DNA of 34,031 bases, taken from Acetobacter sacchari (GTDB lineage Bacteria > Pseudomonadota > Alphaproteobacteria > Acetobacterales > Acetobacteraceae). The notes beneath the pieces are model-generated. The model saw nothing but the letters and a program-made list of their open reading frames with translations, did not search any database and was not told the origin of the DNA. Below, in pieces: positions 32,465-34,031 of this stretch (positions are counted from its first letter, which is position 1; the number at the start of each line of letters is the position of its first letter). A program made the translations under genes and the position numbers. The stretch is from positions 1 to 34,031 of the forward strand of contig NZ_JAFVMF010000031.1 in assembly GCF_017377715.1 (NCBI RefSeq), given 5' to 3'.

Positions 32465-34006
32465 ATGCTAGATATTTTTGCGCCAACTGCGACGGATTTT
32501 TATAAAACAAGCCATGCACAGATGATCCCGGAAAGCACGTCCCTGATCTACACAAACTTCACGGCTCGCACTGCGCGGCTATTCCAGGGGCTGCCAGATT
32601 ACGACGGAAAAGCAGTGGTGTTGGGCGTACAACGCGCCGTCGACGACATCGTAGAAATGTGGCGCCGGACGTTTTTCTCCATAGAAAAGAACGTCGCGCT
32701 GAAACTTCTAAGCCGCCGTCTTGAAAGGTCTCTTCCAGATAATTGCGATGTTGACGGATTGATCGTTGACTTCGCCGATCTACATGATCTCGGGTATCTG
32801 CCTTTGCGCATCAAGGCGCTCCCCGAAGGTCGGCGCGTTGGGATGAAGGTTCCCTTCATGACGGTCGTAAACACCGATGCGCGGTTCGCCTTTCTGACCA
32901 ACTATCTGGAAACAATCTTCTCTGACGAACTGTGGAAGACAATCGTGAACGCAACGACGGCCTTCGAGTACAGACGCCTGCTGGACTCAGCGGCGATGCG
33001 CACTGCAGGCTCGACGGCGGCCGTATCGTATCAGGCGCATGATTTCTCCATGAGGGGCATGTCCGGCGTTCACGACGCGGCCAACACAGGCATCGCGCAT
33101 CTTGCATGCTTTCTAGGTACGGACACTATCCCGGCGATCGATGTCGTGGAGAAACACTATCCAGAGCATGACGACAATTATCAGTATGGATGCTCAGTGC
33201 CCGCGACCGAACATCTGGTAATGTGCCTGGGTGGTCGGGAAACAGAGATCGACACGTTCCGGGATCTGATTGTCAAAAAATTTCCCACCGGCATTGTGAG
33301 CATCGTCTCTGATACGTGGGATTTCTTCCGGGTCGTGACGGAATTCGTCACCAGGCTCAAGACCGAAATCCTCGCGCGGCGTCCCGACAGCTCTGGGCAG
33401 GCCAAAGTAGTGTTCCGGCCGGACAGCGGCGATCCCGTCAAGATTATCTGCGGCGATCCGGAAGCGCCTATGGGCTCTCCTGAACGCAAGGGCGCGGTGG
33501 AGTGCCTCTATGAGGTCTTCGGCGGGGAGCGGCTGGAAACCGGCTACATTCTGCTCCACCCGGCCATCGGTGTTATTTATGGAGACTCCATCACACTCGC
33601 GCGCGCCTCTGCCATCGTGGCCGGTCTGGAGGCCAAGGGCTTTGCATCCACAAACGTGGTCTTCGGCGTTGGATCCTTCACTTATCAGTATGTGACGCGC
33701 GACAGCCTCTCCATAACCTCCAAAGGCACTTACGCCGTGGTCGACGGATCGCCTATAAACTTATTCAAAAATCCTGCGACGGATGACGGCACAAAAAAAT
33801 CCGCTACCGGTCTGCTGCGGGTCGACGAAGTTAATGGCGAATATGTCCTGCGTGAAGGCGTGACGCGGGAAGATGAGGAAGGCGGCGCTTTGCAGACGAT
33901 ATTCGAGGACAACGCGTTTTTGCGCCGCCAGACGTGGAGCGCTGTTCGCGCCAACATTGCGGCAGAATTGGCGTCTTACTACGGCGTATCGTCAGTAAAT
34001 CGCTGA
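32465..34006 (+). CDS. nadV: Nicotinamide phosphoribosyltransferase family (NAMPT/NadV-like)
   Basis: A 513-residue member of the NAMPT family. Known NAMPT joins nicotinamide to PRPP to give NMN for NAD+. Conserved blocks are ATDFYKTSHAQM (9-20), HDFSMRG (192-198), GTDT (218-221; Asp220 like human Asp219), SVPATEH (His250 like human catalytic His247), SDTWD (282-286) and RPDSGDP (Arg318 and Asp320 like human 311 and 313). The phosphate-loop region reads FGVGSFTYQYVTRD where human NAMPT has a triple Gly, so donor binding may differ. Start 32465 (MLDIFAPTATDF) has AAGGG eight bases upstream. It lies 38 bases after the Prs-like gene, and no NMN adenylyltransferase is seen before the window ends. 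Confidence 0.92.
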   Translation: MLDIFAPTATDFYKTSHAQMIPESTSLIYTNFTARTARLFQGLPDYDGKAVVLGVQRAVDDIVEMWRRTFFSIEKNVALKLLSRRLERSLPDNCDVDGLIVDFADLHDLGYLPLRIKALPEGRRVGMKVPFMTVVNTDARFAFLTNYLETIFSDELWKTIVNATTAFEYRRLLDSAAMRTAGSTAAVSYQAHDFSMRGMSGVHDAANTGIAHLACFLGTDTIPAIDVVEKHYPEHDDNYQYGCSVPATEHLVMCLGGRETEIDTFRDLIVKKFPTGIVSIVSDTWDFFRVVTEFVTRLKTEILARRPDSSGQAKVVFRPDSGDPVKIICGDPEAPMGSPERKGAVECLYEVFGGERLETGYILLHPAIGVIYGDSITLARASAIVAGLEAKGFASTNVVFGVGSFTYQYVTRDSLSITSKGTYAVVDGSPINLFKNPATDDGTKKSATGLLRVDEVNGEYVLREGVTREDEEGGALQTIFEDNAFLRRQTWSAVRANIAAELASYYGVSSVNR

Positions 34007-34031
34007 GAGTATTGTGTGAGGGTTGTACTTT

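Noticed and set aside
1..34031. CRISPR arrays, tRNA or rRNA genes, phage structural genes
   Set aside because: No regularly spaced repeats, no tRNA cloverleaf pattern in the gaps and no rRNA segments were seen, and no phage structural protein is encoded.

Overview
The window reads as chromosomal DNA of a GC-rich alphaproteobacterium. The OprB-type sugar porin, the six-repeat ribosomal protein S1 of 570 residues, the DUF2239/ester-cyclase pair and the mix of metal, chloride and peroxide tolerance genes fit an acetic acid bacterium (Acetobacteraceae). That assignment is inference from gene content; no rRNA or tRNA gene is present to confirm it. Most genes are ordinary housekeeping or envelope genes, separated by a few AT-rich, non-typical stretches.

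Layout. 1-753 is an AT-rich stretch without genes. 754-3330 (minus) is an ABC exporter followed by a Nudix hydrolase. 3416-6216 (plus) carries a family-4 glycosyltransferase, a TonB-like protein and a small two-helix membrane protein. A YjbQ protein (minus) and an OprB porin (plus) are divergent. 8232-11903 (minus) holds a ClC chloride channel/antiporter and two adjoining CDF metal exporters, one very His-rich. A large FAD-dependent oxidoreductase follows (12211-13881). 14042-14611 (minus), in AT-rich DNA, is an unusual protein with the zinc-site motifs of the nucleotide/nucleic-acid deaminase fold. Then come a metallophosphoesterase, a 48-residue lipoprotein not previously delimited, a two-CBS-domain protein, and rpsA with a structured leader and a strong UUCG terminator.

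The right part contains a small conserved protein, a ferric-reductase-like haem membrane protein overlapping a tetrahaem cytochrome c gene, a RidA protein, a membrane protein with an HEFSH metalloprotease-like motif, a catalase, the folate genes pabB-pabC, and a flavin-binding PNPOx-like gene divergent from a MocR regulator. These are followed by a secreted cupin without its metal-binding His-x-His, a coupled DUF2239/SnoaL-like pair behind twin palindromic operators, and finally a two-gene NAD module.

The most interesting system is the last one (31614-34006): a short, divergent PRPP-synthetase-like protein followed 38 bases later by a NAMPT-family transferase. This pair could make NMN from nicotinamide. 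Alternatively it could be a relative of the phage NAD+ reconstitution pair Adps/Namat, whose proteins also look like Prs and NAMPT. Second is the deaminase-like protein at 14042-14611, a possible orphan effector/toxin. Third is the haem-b/tetrahaem-c pair at 20143-21263, a candidate electron-transfer module across the inner membrane.
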